Below are positions 29,137 through 38,344 of a stretch of DNA of 64,000 bases, piece by piece. Origin of the DNA: Teratosphaeria epicoccoides. Its lineage: Eukaryota; Ascomycota; Dothideomycetes; Mycosphaerellales; Teratosphaeriaceae. The translations under genes were made by a program, and so were the position numbers. Below the pieces are notes generated by a model. The model worked only from the letters and a program-made list of their open reading frames with translations. It was not told where the DNA came from and did not search any database. The stretch spans positions 186,001 through 250,000 of the forward strand of contig JADDMT010000017.1 in the NCBI GenBank assembly GCA_021401465.1, written 5' to 3'. Position 1 is the first letter of the stretch. Each line of letters starts with the position of its first letter.

Positions 29137-31917
29137 CTACCCACCCCTCTGCTTCCTCTTGACAGCCCTCATCCCGAACCTCGTTCCCTCCCTCCCCCTC
29201 TCCCTCCCCACCTCCATCACCACCATCCTCGTGAAATCCTTCAACAACCAATAACTACTATGCGCCCCCAACATTGTCAAGTACTGAATCTCCAACGGCC
29301 CACCTCCATACCGCAAGAAGAAATCAATTTGCCCGTTATCATTCAACAAGTACATCCTCCTCTCTGCGATTTCTTCCCTCGTGAAATCATGGATGTCCAG
29401 CTCGACGTTGGAAGGTAGGCGTGGTAGTGGTGGGGCACGGTTGTAATTAGAAGCTGCTGAGGATGAGGAGGCGGCCGGGTTGCCTGCGAACCAGGAGGTG
29501 GAGGAGGATTGGGAGGTGAACCAGCCGGGTGTGGAGGCCGGGATGAAGGCCTTTTTGATGGAGGTGGCGTAGGCGGCGTCGACGGCAGCGTTCATGCGGT
29601 AGGATACTGGATCGTAGCCATTGATGATGTTGTACAGGTTCTCTACTGCCAAGCAGCCGTACTTGCCGCGCTCGCCGCAGACCTCCGTGGTGTTAGCTGT
29701 GGGGTCTGCCTCGGGCTCTGCTGCCTTATAGTCGATGCGAGGGAGGAGTTGCGCTCTTCGCAGCAGCAGGAAGAAGCCGGCTGGTGAGCCTGCGAGGAAC
29801 AGATTCGAGGTGTTGAAGAGGAAGTGGTCGATCGTTTCATCAAGTAGATTGACCTTCGTAGGATCGCGCAGGTGCTCGGGGATCGTGGTAGGTTGGCGGG
29901 ACAGGATATCGATGGACATGACACTGCCAAGCGAGTGGCCAATAATGTGCACTCGGCCGTGTTGAGCAAAGCCCGGGTTGTTCTGACACCACAGCTGGTA
30001 AACACGATTGGCTTCTCTGATGACAGCCGCGATCATCTTGGGTTGATGATGGGACATGTAGTAGGGAATGTCCAGCATGACATCGCCGACAATGTTCCGC
30101 ACCGATGGCAGCGTGTCCGGCGTGATGTCTTGGAGGGAGAACTCGTTGGCAGATGCGTCGAGAGGTCCGTCTCTATAGCCACCTTCTTCAAAGCTGAGCG
30201 AGTGCCTCCAGTTCACGGGCAGGACCATGATCCCGCCCATGTCGTTGCGAAAACGAGCCTTGACTTCGGGAGTGCCAGCTTCGACATGCACATCCCGCCG
30301 GAAGGCGTTCATGGCGTGCGTGAAGTGGAAGCTCTCCATGCGCTGACTGAGCTTCTGACCGATGCCGTGAATGACAAACACGAGATCCGATACGACCGGC
30401 CTCTCTGCCTTTGCAAGCTCGGGATCACTTCTGCGCCGTCTCTTCGGCGGTGCGCCAGATGCGGAGGTCGCGACACCGTGCTCGGCTTTCTCAGCTTTGT
30501 TGCTCCGCTTGGGCGGGTACATCTGTAGCCACGCCGCCTCATCGAAGCCACGGACAACCGGGATGCCGAGCTTGTGGCCTTTGCGAATATAGTTCGCCAG
30601 CGGTCTTCGGCCATAGTAACTCGATGGCATCAAGCTGGGTTTCAGAATCCTCGCCTCTCGCTCGTTCGCATATATGACGCCACACGTAGCATAATTGCGA
30701 GTGGCGCCTGCATTGCCGTACCTTGACTTGCCCACCGCCTTGTTGTCAGCACCTCCTGGGCCGGTGGAGATGTCGATGATGTCGCATGCTGCTTCCACAG
30801 CCTTCTCGCGCAACATCTCCGGCGTCTCAGGCTCTGCTGTGATAGAATTGAAGGTCGCTGCACGTCGCAGATCGTCTCGTCCCAAAGCGTTTCTCACACT
30901 GGGTGGCCTGCTGTCCGATACGCGTCGAGGTGTGTCCGGCCACAGCTTGTGCATGATCTTCTCTTCACCAGAAGCACCGACCTCGATCGCGCTTTTGAGC
31001 TCATCCCTCCACGTCTCCGTCCAGACTTGCAGCTCGACGTAGCCAGCTTCCAGCATGTTCGCCACATGTGTCTCGACAGGCATCATCGTGTCTTTGTAGA
31101 ACCATGTCCCTCGCAGCACCTCAGCCGTGTCATGAACCGGCGTCCAATAGATGGGCTGCATCACGAGCTCTGGCATCTCGACCTGATGCAGCCTGGACAC
31201 TCCCACAGGCACTTGAGCTTTGGGACTGTCATCGTGCTGCTGCTGTCTCTTCTCTGGCGCTGGACTATGCTCAACCAGGTGTGAGGCATCGTCCCACGAA
31301 TAGGTATCGCGTTGATGTATGGGCGGCCTGGCCGGGAGTGGCGTCGGCGGCGGGGGCGGTGGTCGATGCAATTCGCTCAGCCTTCTGGCGGGGGCTCGGA
31401 TGAATGGCGTTCCCGTGGTCGTCGACTGCTGAGGTAGCTCCGTGGCACTCTGCGGCGTGTCGGTGCCTGAGGCAGCTGGAGGCAGCTCGGTGTCGGGGTC
31501 GGTCGGTGCCTCGACCTCTTTGAGGGCTGATGGCGTCGGACGAGCACGAGCTCGAGCTCTCGACCTCGACATGGAGCCCGAGGCTCGTTTCGCCTCCGTC
31601 CCGCCCCTCGAGGCGCCGCGCACGCGACTGCCCTCGGCCGAGCCCGCCTTCTCGCCCCGCTCTTCATGGTACTGGAGGATCTTCCTGCGAAGCTCATGCC
31701 AAGCCTTGTCCAGCGCAGAGTTGTCATAGGCAGAGAAGGGCTTCGGCTTGTGGTGATTGGCTGCTTTGGCATAGCCAGCAGGCGGGACGGGTGACAGCGG
31801 ATCGTCAATGGGGATGAGAGAGGAGTAGAAGAATCGGGCTTGTATTGGGGGCGGCGGGTCGGTGTGGTGCAGGACCTGCCTGGTGTACTGATTCGCGCCA
31901 CTGCCCATCTTGATCAT
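29137..31917 (-). CDS. DDHD-domain phospholipase (PA-PLA1-like)
   Basis: An intronless 926-residue protein. The N-terminus contains ARFFYSSLIPIDDPLSPVP, typical of fungal members. A long disordered Ser/Arg/Pro-rich stretch follows (about 90-230), then the WWE-like region (WTPVHDTAEVLRGTWFYKDTMMPV). The hydrolase part has DLVFVIHGIGQKLSQRMESF, the nucleophile elbow GHSLGS with Ser662, and the C-terminal DDHD domain (LFLAGSPAGFFLL, NIINGYDPVSYRM, QIDFFLRYGG, YWLLKDFTRMV). Relatives such as yeast Ddl1 and mammalian DDHD1/2 hydrolyse phosphatidic acid or other glycerolipids at intracellular membranes. It diverges from the small membrane protein gene at 32478. An alternative start is the next ATG nine bases downstream. 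Confidence 0.92.
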   Translation of the reverse strand: MIKMGSGANQYTRQVLHHTDPPPPIQARFFYSSLIPIDDPLSPVPPAGYAKAANHHKPKPFSAYDNSALDKAWHELRRKILQYHEERGEKAGSAEGSRVRGASRGGTEAKRASGSMSRSRARARARPTPSALKEVEAPTDPDTELPPAASGTDTPQSATELPQQSTTTGTPFIRAPARRLSELHRPPPPPPTPLPARPPIHQRDTYSWDDASHLVEHSPAPEKRQQQHDDSPKAQVPVGVSRLHQVEMPELVMQPIYWTPVHDTAEVLRGTWFYKDTMMPVETHVANMLEAGYVELQVWTETWRDELKSAIEVGASGEEKIMHKLWPDTPRRVSDSRPPSVRNALGRDDLRRAATFNSITAEPETPEMLREKAVEAACDIIDISTGPGGADNKAVGKSRYGNAGATRNYATCGVIYANEREARILKPSLMPSSYYGRRPLANYIRKGHKLGIPVVRGFDEAAWLQMYPPKRSNKAEKAEHGVATSASGAPPKRRRRSDPELAKAERPVVSDLVFVIHGIGQKLSQRMESFHFTHAMNAFRRDVHVEAGTPEVKARFRNDMGGIMVLPVNWRHSLSFEEGGYRDGPLDASANEFSLQDITPDTLPSVRNIVGDVMLDIPYYMSHHQPKMIAAVIREANRVYQLWCQNNPGFAQHGRVHIIGHSLGSVMSIDILSRQPTTIPEHLRDPTKVNLLDETIDHFLFNTSNLFLAGSPAGFFLLLRRAQLLPRIDYKAAEPEADPTANTTEVCGERGKYGCLAVENLYNIINGYDPVSYRMNAAVDAAYATSIKKAFIPASTPGWFTSQSSSTSWFAGNPAASSSSAASNYNRAPPLPRLPSNVELDIHDFTREEIAERRMYLLNDNGQIDFFLRYGGGPLEIQYLTMLGAHSSYWLLKDFTRMVVMEVGRERGREGTRFGMRAVKRKQRGG

Positions 31918-32477
31918 TATACAGCTCCCGTCTCAGCTGGGTCGGTGGCAGCGCTGTAGCCAGTTGTCAAGCGATGCCTGCAATACGATCTTATGCCAGA
32001 CCGATGCAGTGCCAACGTGGCAGTCTGCGAACCCTGCATGCATCTCTGTCCTCAACATTCACATCGAGGTTGAACACTGGCATTTACCCATATAGCTATT
32101 GCAGCATATGATGACCATGTATCAATACGCGAGCAGTGCTACATTTCTGCCAGGACACATGAATCATCCATGCATGAGCGTTGGACGGCGCTGTCATGCC
32201 TCACGAGTCAGAAGATCCACGAGCGCGTCCGCCCGTCACGCGTCCAGGCAGACAGAGCTACGTCATCTTGACTCAGCCGCCACCCGAGAGTTGCATCTTC
32301 ACATGCTCACTCGTCGCCCGAGGAATAGGCAGAGATCGTCATCACAAACTCTGTTCCTGACAGCCATGTGAGCCATCATTTAGCATTGTAGGCTCCAAAA
32401 CACACTTCAGCTTCCACTTATACTGCTACATCCTGCTCAACTCTAACATCACCCAGCCAACCCCCGCCCAGCCCATC
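31918..32477. other. Divergent promoter region
   Basis: About 560 bases between the DDHD phospholipase gene and the small membrane protein gene, which diverge. No further gene or strong repeat was seen. Confidence 0.5.
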
Positions 32478-33048
32478 ATGTCCTTCAACGGCACCCGCCT
32501 CTTCCGCTACGCCATCGTCGGCGAAATCACCGCCAACCTCCTCAGCCTGCCAGGATCTCTCCTCTATCCAGAGCAATTCCTGAAACTCCTCGTCAAAACA
32601 CCAGAGCAAATCACCCCCGTGAGCAAAGCCGTGACACAATGGTCTGCCTCTCCATCCATCTCACCCCTACCACCCTCCACCTCTACCCTCCCCCTACCAC
32701 TCCACACCTCCCTACTCACCAACCCACCCCCACTTCAGGCTCGGCGGCATGGTCCTCCTCATAACCGTCCAACTCGCCCTCTGCTACCCCGACCCCGGCC
32801 CCGACGAACGCGGCTCCAAAGACACCGTCGCCTACCGCCGCATGACCTACCTCACCCTCGGCGCCGGCGAGCTCATCCTCAGCACGATCATGGGCGTCCA
32901 ATACCTGGCCGGAAACGCGGGCTTGAAGCCGACCTCGCTGCTCGCGGGGATCGCGACACTGAGCTCCATCGCCGGCATGCGCGCCTTCTTCCTGTACGCG
33001 CGGCCGAGTTGGATGGAGGCGCCGGGGAATGCGAGGAAGGCGAAGTGA
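32478..33048 (+). CDS. Small four-helix membrane protein (2 exons)
   Basis: Exon 1 (32478-32641) and exon 2 (32739-33048) are joined by a 97-base CT-rich intron to give 157 residues. The product has hydrophobic segments around FRYAIVGEITANLLSLPGSLL, WLGGMVLLITVQLALCY, LGAGELILSTIMGVQYL and LLAGIATLSSIAGMRAFFLY, and ends in a basic tail (ARKAK). The gap between segments 2 and 3 is Asp/Pro-rich (YPDPGPDERGSKD). It resembles small uncharacterised fungal membrane proteins; I cannot name a function. The splice is supported by frame and by joining the Trp-Leu-Gly-Gly membrane segment. Confidence 0.7.
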
Positions 33049-33307
33049 ATGCGGAAAGTGACTAGCGCTCTTGGAGGCGTGTGGCGCGCGGGCTGCAGGA
33101 TCATGCATGGACGACGGTAGGAATCAAACCATGTGGCTGCCGTGAACGTGGAAGTACAGGTACGGTCGAGGCGTGATTGATGGCAGGTGGGCTTGTACAG
33201 AACGGAGCCATCCCATTTCTTGGCTGCCATCACGTGCATTGCGGTGCACTCATTATTAGTCAGGGCCGGTGATCCTCTCACATGTCCATTCCCTCTCAAC
33301 CAGCGTC

Positions 33308-34486
33308 TCAATGCCTCTTCGTCCGCTTCTTCTTCTTCTTGCGCTTTTTCTTCGCATTCGTTACAGCTGTCGTCTTGATCTTGGTCTTGCTGGCCGCCGC
33401 ATCACCTTCATCACTGCCACCAGCCAGCTCCCGTTCCAGCGCGTCCAGATCCTCATCATCTTCTTCGCCATTCAAAACCTCGGACTCATCCTCACCCTCA
33501 TTTTCATCATCCTCGACTTCATCCTTCTGAGCACCCTGACCAACGCGACCCTGCCTCGCAACCACTTCAAAATCAGCCTGCCCCCTCCTCGCCTGCCCAA
33601 ACACCTTCCTATTTTCCTCCTCAAACCCCGCCTTCTCCTTCTGGAACAACATCATACTCGCCCTCGCGTCCTCAATCGACGAGTGCTCGCCCGTTTGAAT
33701 TTCCAACCCCAACTCACTCTTCACCAGCTTCCTCAACGCCGGCGGCTTGCCTCTGCTCTCAATCCGGTACTTGGGATACCTGCTCGTATCTCGCAAGTCA
33801 CGCTTCGGATGTGAGAGCAGCAGCACTCTCAGGTCATTCGCCAAGGCATGACCGACCAGTATGCGGCCATCAAGCAGTCCGGCGACTTCCTTCTGCACCT
33901 GGGCGAAGGGTCGGGCGTAGTGGGGCCGGAGATGACTTGGCGTGATGCCGGAGACGAAGGTGCGGTAATCCTTGACTTGTTCACCGGGCGGTGGTCGGAC
34001 GTAGGAGTCATAGATCTGCTCGCCGTGGAAGTTGACCAGCGATGCTCGTGCCAGGAGGTTGTCGTCGTGGGGGGGAGGGCCGGCGCCGACCATCTCGCAG
34101 TCGAGTGCCACATACTTTCCGATTTTGTGGGTTGGGTGTCGGCCAGCGTTGACTTCATCGTCGCTTCTCCGGATGGATGCTGCATTCGACCCCGCATAGG
34201 CCGCCGACACGTCCCGGGCTGAAATGCCATACTCCTTCACCAACTTGGAGCGATCATGTGATGCAGCAGTCTTGGCAGCGGGTTGAGAGTCGCCCGCGCC
34301 CATCTTGCGTTTCCGCTGGGCGCGCTGCAACGCCTCCGCGTGGCTGCCAGAAAGTCGAAGCTTCCTCTTTCGCTTCAGGCCATTGCTGTTCGCTCCTGCC
34401 TTGGTCTCTGCCTTGGTCTCTGCCTTGAGCTGTTCCTGCAACTTCTTCCAGTTGCCGGACACGTGACTGGGATCGATCATGGACAT
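33308..34486 (-). CDS. REX4: RNA exonuclease 4 (DEDDh, REX4-like)
   Basis: An intronless frame giving 392 residues from the ATG at 34486. The frame stays open to 34651, but MSMIDPSHVSGNWKKLQ fits the usual family start (xSxNWKKLQ). A basic region (NGLKRKRKLRLSGS, RAQRKRKMG) precedes the exonuclease domain: KYVALDCEMVG (Asp, Glu), LVGHALANDLRVLL (Asp) and EHSSIEDARASM (His, Asp), the full DEDDh set. The C-terminus is acidic, then strongly basic (KKKRKKKKKRTKRH), fitting nucleolar targeting. Yeast Rex4 takes part in rRNA processing at ITS1. It shares a short divergent promoter with ESA1. Confidence 0.9.
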   Translation of the reverse strand: MSMIDPSHVSGNWKKLQEQLKAETKAETKAGANSNGLKRKRKLRLSGSHAEALQRAQRKRKMGAGDSQPAAKTAASHDRSKLVKEYGISARDVSAAYAGSNAASIRRSDDEVNAGRHPTHKIGKYVALDCEMVGAGPPPHDDNLLARASLVNFHGEQIYDSYVRPPPGEQVKDYRTFVSGITPSHLRPHYARPFAQVQKEVAGLLDGRILVGHALANDLRVLLLSHPKRDLRDTSRYPKYRIESRGKPPALRKLVKSELGLEIQTGEHSSIEDARASMMLFQKEKAGFEEENRKVFGQARRGQADFEVVARQGRVGQGAQKDEVEDDENEGEDESEVLNGEEDDEDLDALERELAGGSDEGDAAASKTKIKTTAVTNAKKKRKKKKKRTKRH

Positions 34487-34689
34487 TCCTTCCTTGTCGG
34501 CTATGTATTCATCCTCTGCCAGCCGTGAGCACAGGAATTGATTGGCAAACGATGGAAGCTCCATCAACTGGTGTGGCGTCAGCGAAGCGGAACTCGTCCG
34601 CGTTCTGTCGCAATCTGCGTCTGCCAATCCTGCATGAAGATTCTTCAGCAAGTATACCGACGTGACAACGCAGCGGCGTCAGAGCCATC

Positions 34690-36421
34690 ATGGCGCCGCG
34701 CAATACCGATCACAGAGACGGCGCCAATGGCTCCGACGAGCCGAAGCCGGCGAAGGGCTTCGCGACGCTGGCAACGTTGCGGTATGTTCATCACATATCA
34801 CGTGGCAGCACATGTCATGCATCAGATGGCATGGCATGGGATGGCCCGCTGGCTGACCTTTGGTAGGATAGGCACCAAGGCGATGGTGGAGAAGGTGAGT
34901 CTGAAGCCGGCCCTGCGCGAGCCTCCGCAAGCAGCATCGCTAACCTTCTTTTCGCAGGATGGAGAACTACGAAAAGCAGAGATCTTGTCGGTGCAAACCC
35001 GCAAAGGCGCGCCCAAGTTCTACGTTCACTACGAGGAGTTCAACAAGCGTCTGGACGAGTGGATTGCCGCCGAACGACTGGATCTGTCTCGGGAGGTCGA
35101 GTGGCCAATCCCCGACAAGTCTGACACGAAGACCAAGCAGAAGACCACATCCAAGACCGATTCCAAAGCCCAACCACCACCAAAGTCACAACAGTCCAAC
35201 AAGTCTCAGAAACGACCAAGGTCACACACAGCAACTCGAGAACCCTCGGAAACGCCAGCGGAAACGTCAGCCAAGTCTTCGCCGAGACCTTCTCATCAGG
35301 GTGGCAAAGAGAACAAGGATCCCACCGTCACCGTCACCACGGCCGATTTGATCCTCGATGGCACGCCTCAGCCTGAAGATGAATCCACAGTGGATCTCGT
35401 GGACATGCAGGAGGCGGCCATTGCCGCCAAAGCAGCCCCGGATCACGCTCCCTACTCCCGGGAAGAGGAGATAGAAAAGCTTCGGACCGGTGGATCGATG
35501 ACCCAGAACCAGACAGAGGTCAGTCGCGTCCGGAACCTCGAGCGAGTGCAGATGGGAGAGTTTGAGATAGAACCCTGGTACTTCTCACCATACCCTGCCG
35601 AGTTTACCGACGCCGACATGGTCTACATATGCGAGTTCTGTCTGTGCTATTTCGGGAATGGCACGCAATTTACGCGACACCGCAAGAAGTGTCAGCTCTT
35701 TCACCCACCGGGCAATGAGATCTACCGTGACGACCATCATTCATTCTTCGAGATCGACGGTCGGCGACAACGAACATGGTGTCGCAATCTTTGTCTCCTT
35801 TCGAAGCTGTTTTTGGACCACAAGACGCTCTACTACGACGTCGACCCCTTTCTCTTCTATTGCATGACCGTCCGGTCAGAACGTGGCCACCACCTCGTCG
35901 GCTACTTCTCCAAAGAGAAGGAAAGTGCCGAGGGGTACAACGTCGCCTGTATCCTCACCCTTCCGCAACACCAACGCAAAGGCTATGGCAAAATCCTCAT
36001 CCAATTCTCCTACGAGCTCAGCAAGATCGAGAATAAGCTTGGCTCGCCGGAGAAGCCGCTTTCCGACTTGGGTCTACTCGGCTACCGCGCCTACTGGCAG
36101 GAAGTCATTGTCGACCACCTCCTGCAACGCGAGGAAGAAGGTCTGCCACAAATCAGCGTGGAGGAGCTGGGGCAGAACCTGGCGATGACGACAAACGACG
36201 TGCTGCACACTTTGCAGAACCTCAACATGCTGCGCTACAGCAGCAAGAACCACGTCATCGTCTTGACGGAAGCGGTGTTGGAGCAAAGGCGCCGGCAGAA
36301 GGAGAAGGAGGAGAGGAGACGGAAGGACTCAGGCAGGGAGAGGGCCTTTGTTGATCCGGATCGGTTGGCCGGCTGGAAGCCGCCGGTATTCACGGCTGCT
36401 GCACGATCGTGGAATTGGTAG
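34690..36421 (+). CDS. ESA1: Histone acetyltransferase ESA1 (MYST family, 3 exons)
   Basis: Exons 34690-34781, 34867-34894 (only 28 bases) and 34958-36421 encode 527 residues. The Tudor-knot chromodomain is spread over all three exons (RIGTKAMVEKDGELRKAEIL, FYVHYEEFNKRLDEWI). A disordered Lys/Ser/Thr-rich linker follows, then the MYST domain: a C2HC finger (YICEFCLCYFGNGTQFTRHRKKC), NVACILTLPQHQRKGYGKIL (catalytic Cys and the acetyl-CoA loop), and SPEKPLSDLGLLGYRAYW. ESA1 is the catalytic subunit of NuA4, acetylating H4 and H2A.Z, and is essential in yeast. The long open frame from 34538 covers intron sequence and is not the true start. The tiny second exon is easy to lose. Confidence 0.95.
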
Positions 36422-36767
36422 TGGACGTGAGCTGCGCTGGCTGGAGTATAGTCCGAGCCGCGGCCGCGGCCGAAGCGGAAAAGTGCTGGACGAATGCCGG
36501 CGAGGTTTTCGAATCCCGCCGGAGTTGGGTTCGAGACTGGTGGAGGGAGCGGTGAAACGGTCGAGGAGAAGTGAAAAACATTGATTGGGCAACAGGACCT
36601 TGTCGATTTTCAGCGCGGCGTTGGTGGTGTGGAGTGAGATAGATACCCTTGGGATGGAATCATGATCGCAGTAGAAAGAAACGACGTTCGTGACTGGCGT
36701 CACTGGAGACAACTCCCCAGCCGTGCCCAAAAGGCCAAAAGATTTTGTTGCAACACAGATACAGCAA
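36422..36767. other. Convergent intergenic region
   Basis: This stretch separates the 3' ends of ESA1 and the PNPOx-like gene. It contains a GC-rich GCGGCCGCGGCCG block near 36460. No gene was seen. Confidence 0.5.
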
Positions 36768-37616
36768 TCAAGGCCACGTCTCCTCATGCGACCACTCCCC
36801 CGACCTTTCGTCGTACTTGTACACCTGCCTCCGACTCTTCGTCGGATCACTCAGATCCAAGCTCTCCACCTCCTCCGGCTTAATCACCACCACCCTGAAA
36901 TTCTCCCTCGCCACCTCGTCGTCCAACCCCTCCACTTTCTCCCCCAACCTCAACCGCTCCCGGTCATACGGCCTCTCCACCGGCTGCCCCGGCGGCGGCG
37001 CCTTAAAACTGCCCCTCATCCCGGGACTCAAATTGCCAAAATGCCCCACGACCTCCCTCTTCCACGACCAACCCTGCACGCCCCCCGGCCTCACGATCCG
37101 CATGCGCGAGCCCAGCTCCGCCTTCACCGTGCGCACGCCGCTGCTCTCTCGACTCTGCTCGCCCTCGCCCTCGATATCCGGCCCCACCACGAACGCCTGC
37201 CCCTTGACCCGCCACTGCCGCATCACCTCCCCCTTGACCCACCACACGGCCTCGACGGGCCCCCCGCCGCCGCTGCCCTGGACTTGCGCGGCGTCGCTCG
37301 CGCGCCCCGCGGACGAGCAGAAAATCTCAAACGCCTTGTTCATGCGGACGTCCGTGGTGAATGTCGGGAGCTCGCTCTCGTACACGCGGTCGTTCTTCGG
37401 CGCGTCGTTGTGCCGGTTCGCCGGGAGCTCCGCCCAGAAGCCGCGGAAAATGCAGAACCGGGCGCGCGGCACGTGGGGCACGGCGCTGTCCGCGTTCGGC
37501 GCCGGGTGCAGGCTGCTGAAGACGAATTCGGGGCTGTCCATTTTGCTGAGGTGGGAGAGGAACTCGGCGCGCCAGGGCGCCGGTTGGGGCGTTCTGGTGC
37601 TGGAGGTGGATGCCAT
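36768..37616 (-). CDS. PNPOx-like FMN-binding flavoprotein (Alr4036 type)
   Basis: An intronless 282-residue protein. The start APWRAEFLSHLSK, then PHVPRARFCIFRGFWAELPAN, SELPTFTTDVRMNKAFEIF, VEAVWWVKGEVMRQWRVKG and a C-terminal FRVVVIKPEEVESLDLSD...VYKYD are typical of the pyridoxamine 5'-phosphate oxidase-like Alr4036 group. These proteins probably bind FMN through the split-barrel fold; whether they oxidise pyridoxamine phosphate is not established. The region between Trp motifs is Gly/Glu-rich. Long frames on the opposite strand reflect high GC here and are not genes. Confidence in the family is good; the reaction is uncertain. Confidence 0.85.
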   Translation of the reverse strand: MASTSSTRTPQPAPWRAEFLSHLSKMDSPEFVFSSLHPAPNADSAVPHVPRARFCIFRGFWAELPANRHNDAPKNDRVYESELPTFTTDVRMNKAFEIFCSSAGRASDAAQVQGSGGGGPVEAVWWVKGEVMRQWRVKGQAFVVGPDIEGEGEQSRESSGVRTVKAELGSRMRIVRPGGVQGWSWKREVVGHFGNLSPGMRGSFKAPPPGQPVERPYDRERLRLGEKVEGLDDEVARENFRVVVIKPEEVESLDLSDPTKSRRQVYKYDERSGEWSHEETWP

Positions 37617-38344
37617 GGTGCGGTGGGAGAGCGCACGCGAGAAGTGCGTGAGGCGGGAGGTGATTCTGGAAGCTATGGTTGCGTTTATGGTAGGATGTGT
37701 CCAGTTTCGGGGGAGGGGGGGGCAATGGACTCGGGAGTTTTGGCCGTGGGATTTTCTTGTGGGAGTGGTCGTTTTGGACGTCTGTGTTTATCTATTCTTA
37801 CGTGGGAGTGCTTCCATGGATCATTGACCTCATGCTCGAGCTCCGGCCCTGTGACGACATGACCGTATCCGTACTAGCTCCCAGCGTGCCTGCTCCACCC
37901 ACCTGCAGGCGGCTCATCATTCGATGAATGGAAGACGACAGCGTGATGGAGATGCTGTTGGTCAGTGATTACAGACAATCATGATGTAGCGTCGTTAAGG
38001 CGTCACGATCGTGTCAGCGCAGCAGCGAACCCTCCATTGCTGTAACATTCTTCGGATACAGCACGAACAACAATAGCTCGAGGGACAGAAATTGCAAGAC
38101 ATATAAGCCGCCTTGAACCAAGCTACTCTTGTCACAAATCACTTTCTTGAATACCACGAAGCGCTACAACCACTCGCTTTTGTAGCCCTGCCGAGTCAGC
38201 CGCCTGGCTAAAAGGCAACCAAGCTTGCGCCAGCCCCGAAAAATCACCGCAACGCCTTCGCTCAAGAAATCACGCCTCGCCTTGACGGCATCGTGAAAAC
38301 GTCGCATCATCAACCCATGAACTCATCAGACCCGGCAAGCCACT
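37617..38344. other. Intergenic region
   Basis: About 730 bases between the PNPOx-like start and the 3' end of the repeat-peptide precursor, both minus strand. It includes the PNPOx-like promoter. Nothing coding was recognised. Confidence 0.5.

Noticed and set aside
34538..34957. Extended N-terminus of the ESA1 frame
   Set aside because: It runs through two introns; splicing gives the conserved RIGTKAMVEKDGELRKAEIL sequence instead.
36500..36545. Possible tRNA B-box-like sequence (GGTTTTCGAATCCC)
   Set aside because: No matching A-box, acceptor stem or anticodon arm could be built around it.
36690..37862. Two long plus-strand frames (390 and 360 codons) opposite the PNPOx-like gene
   Set aside because: Pro/Arg/His-rich composition is typical of antisense frames in GC-rich genes; the minus-strand protein has clear family motifs.
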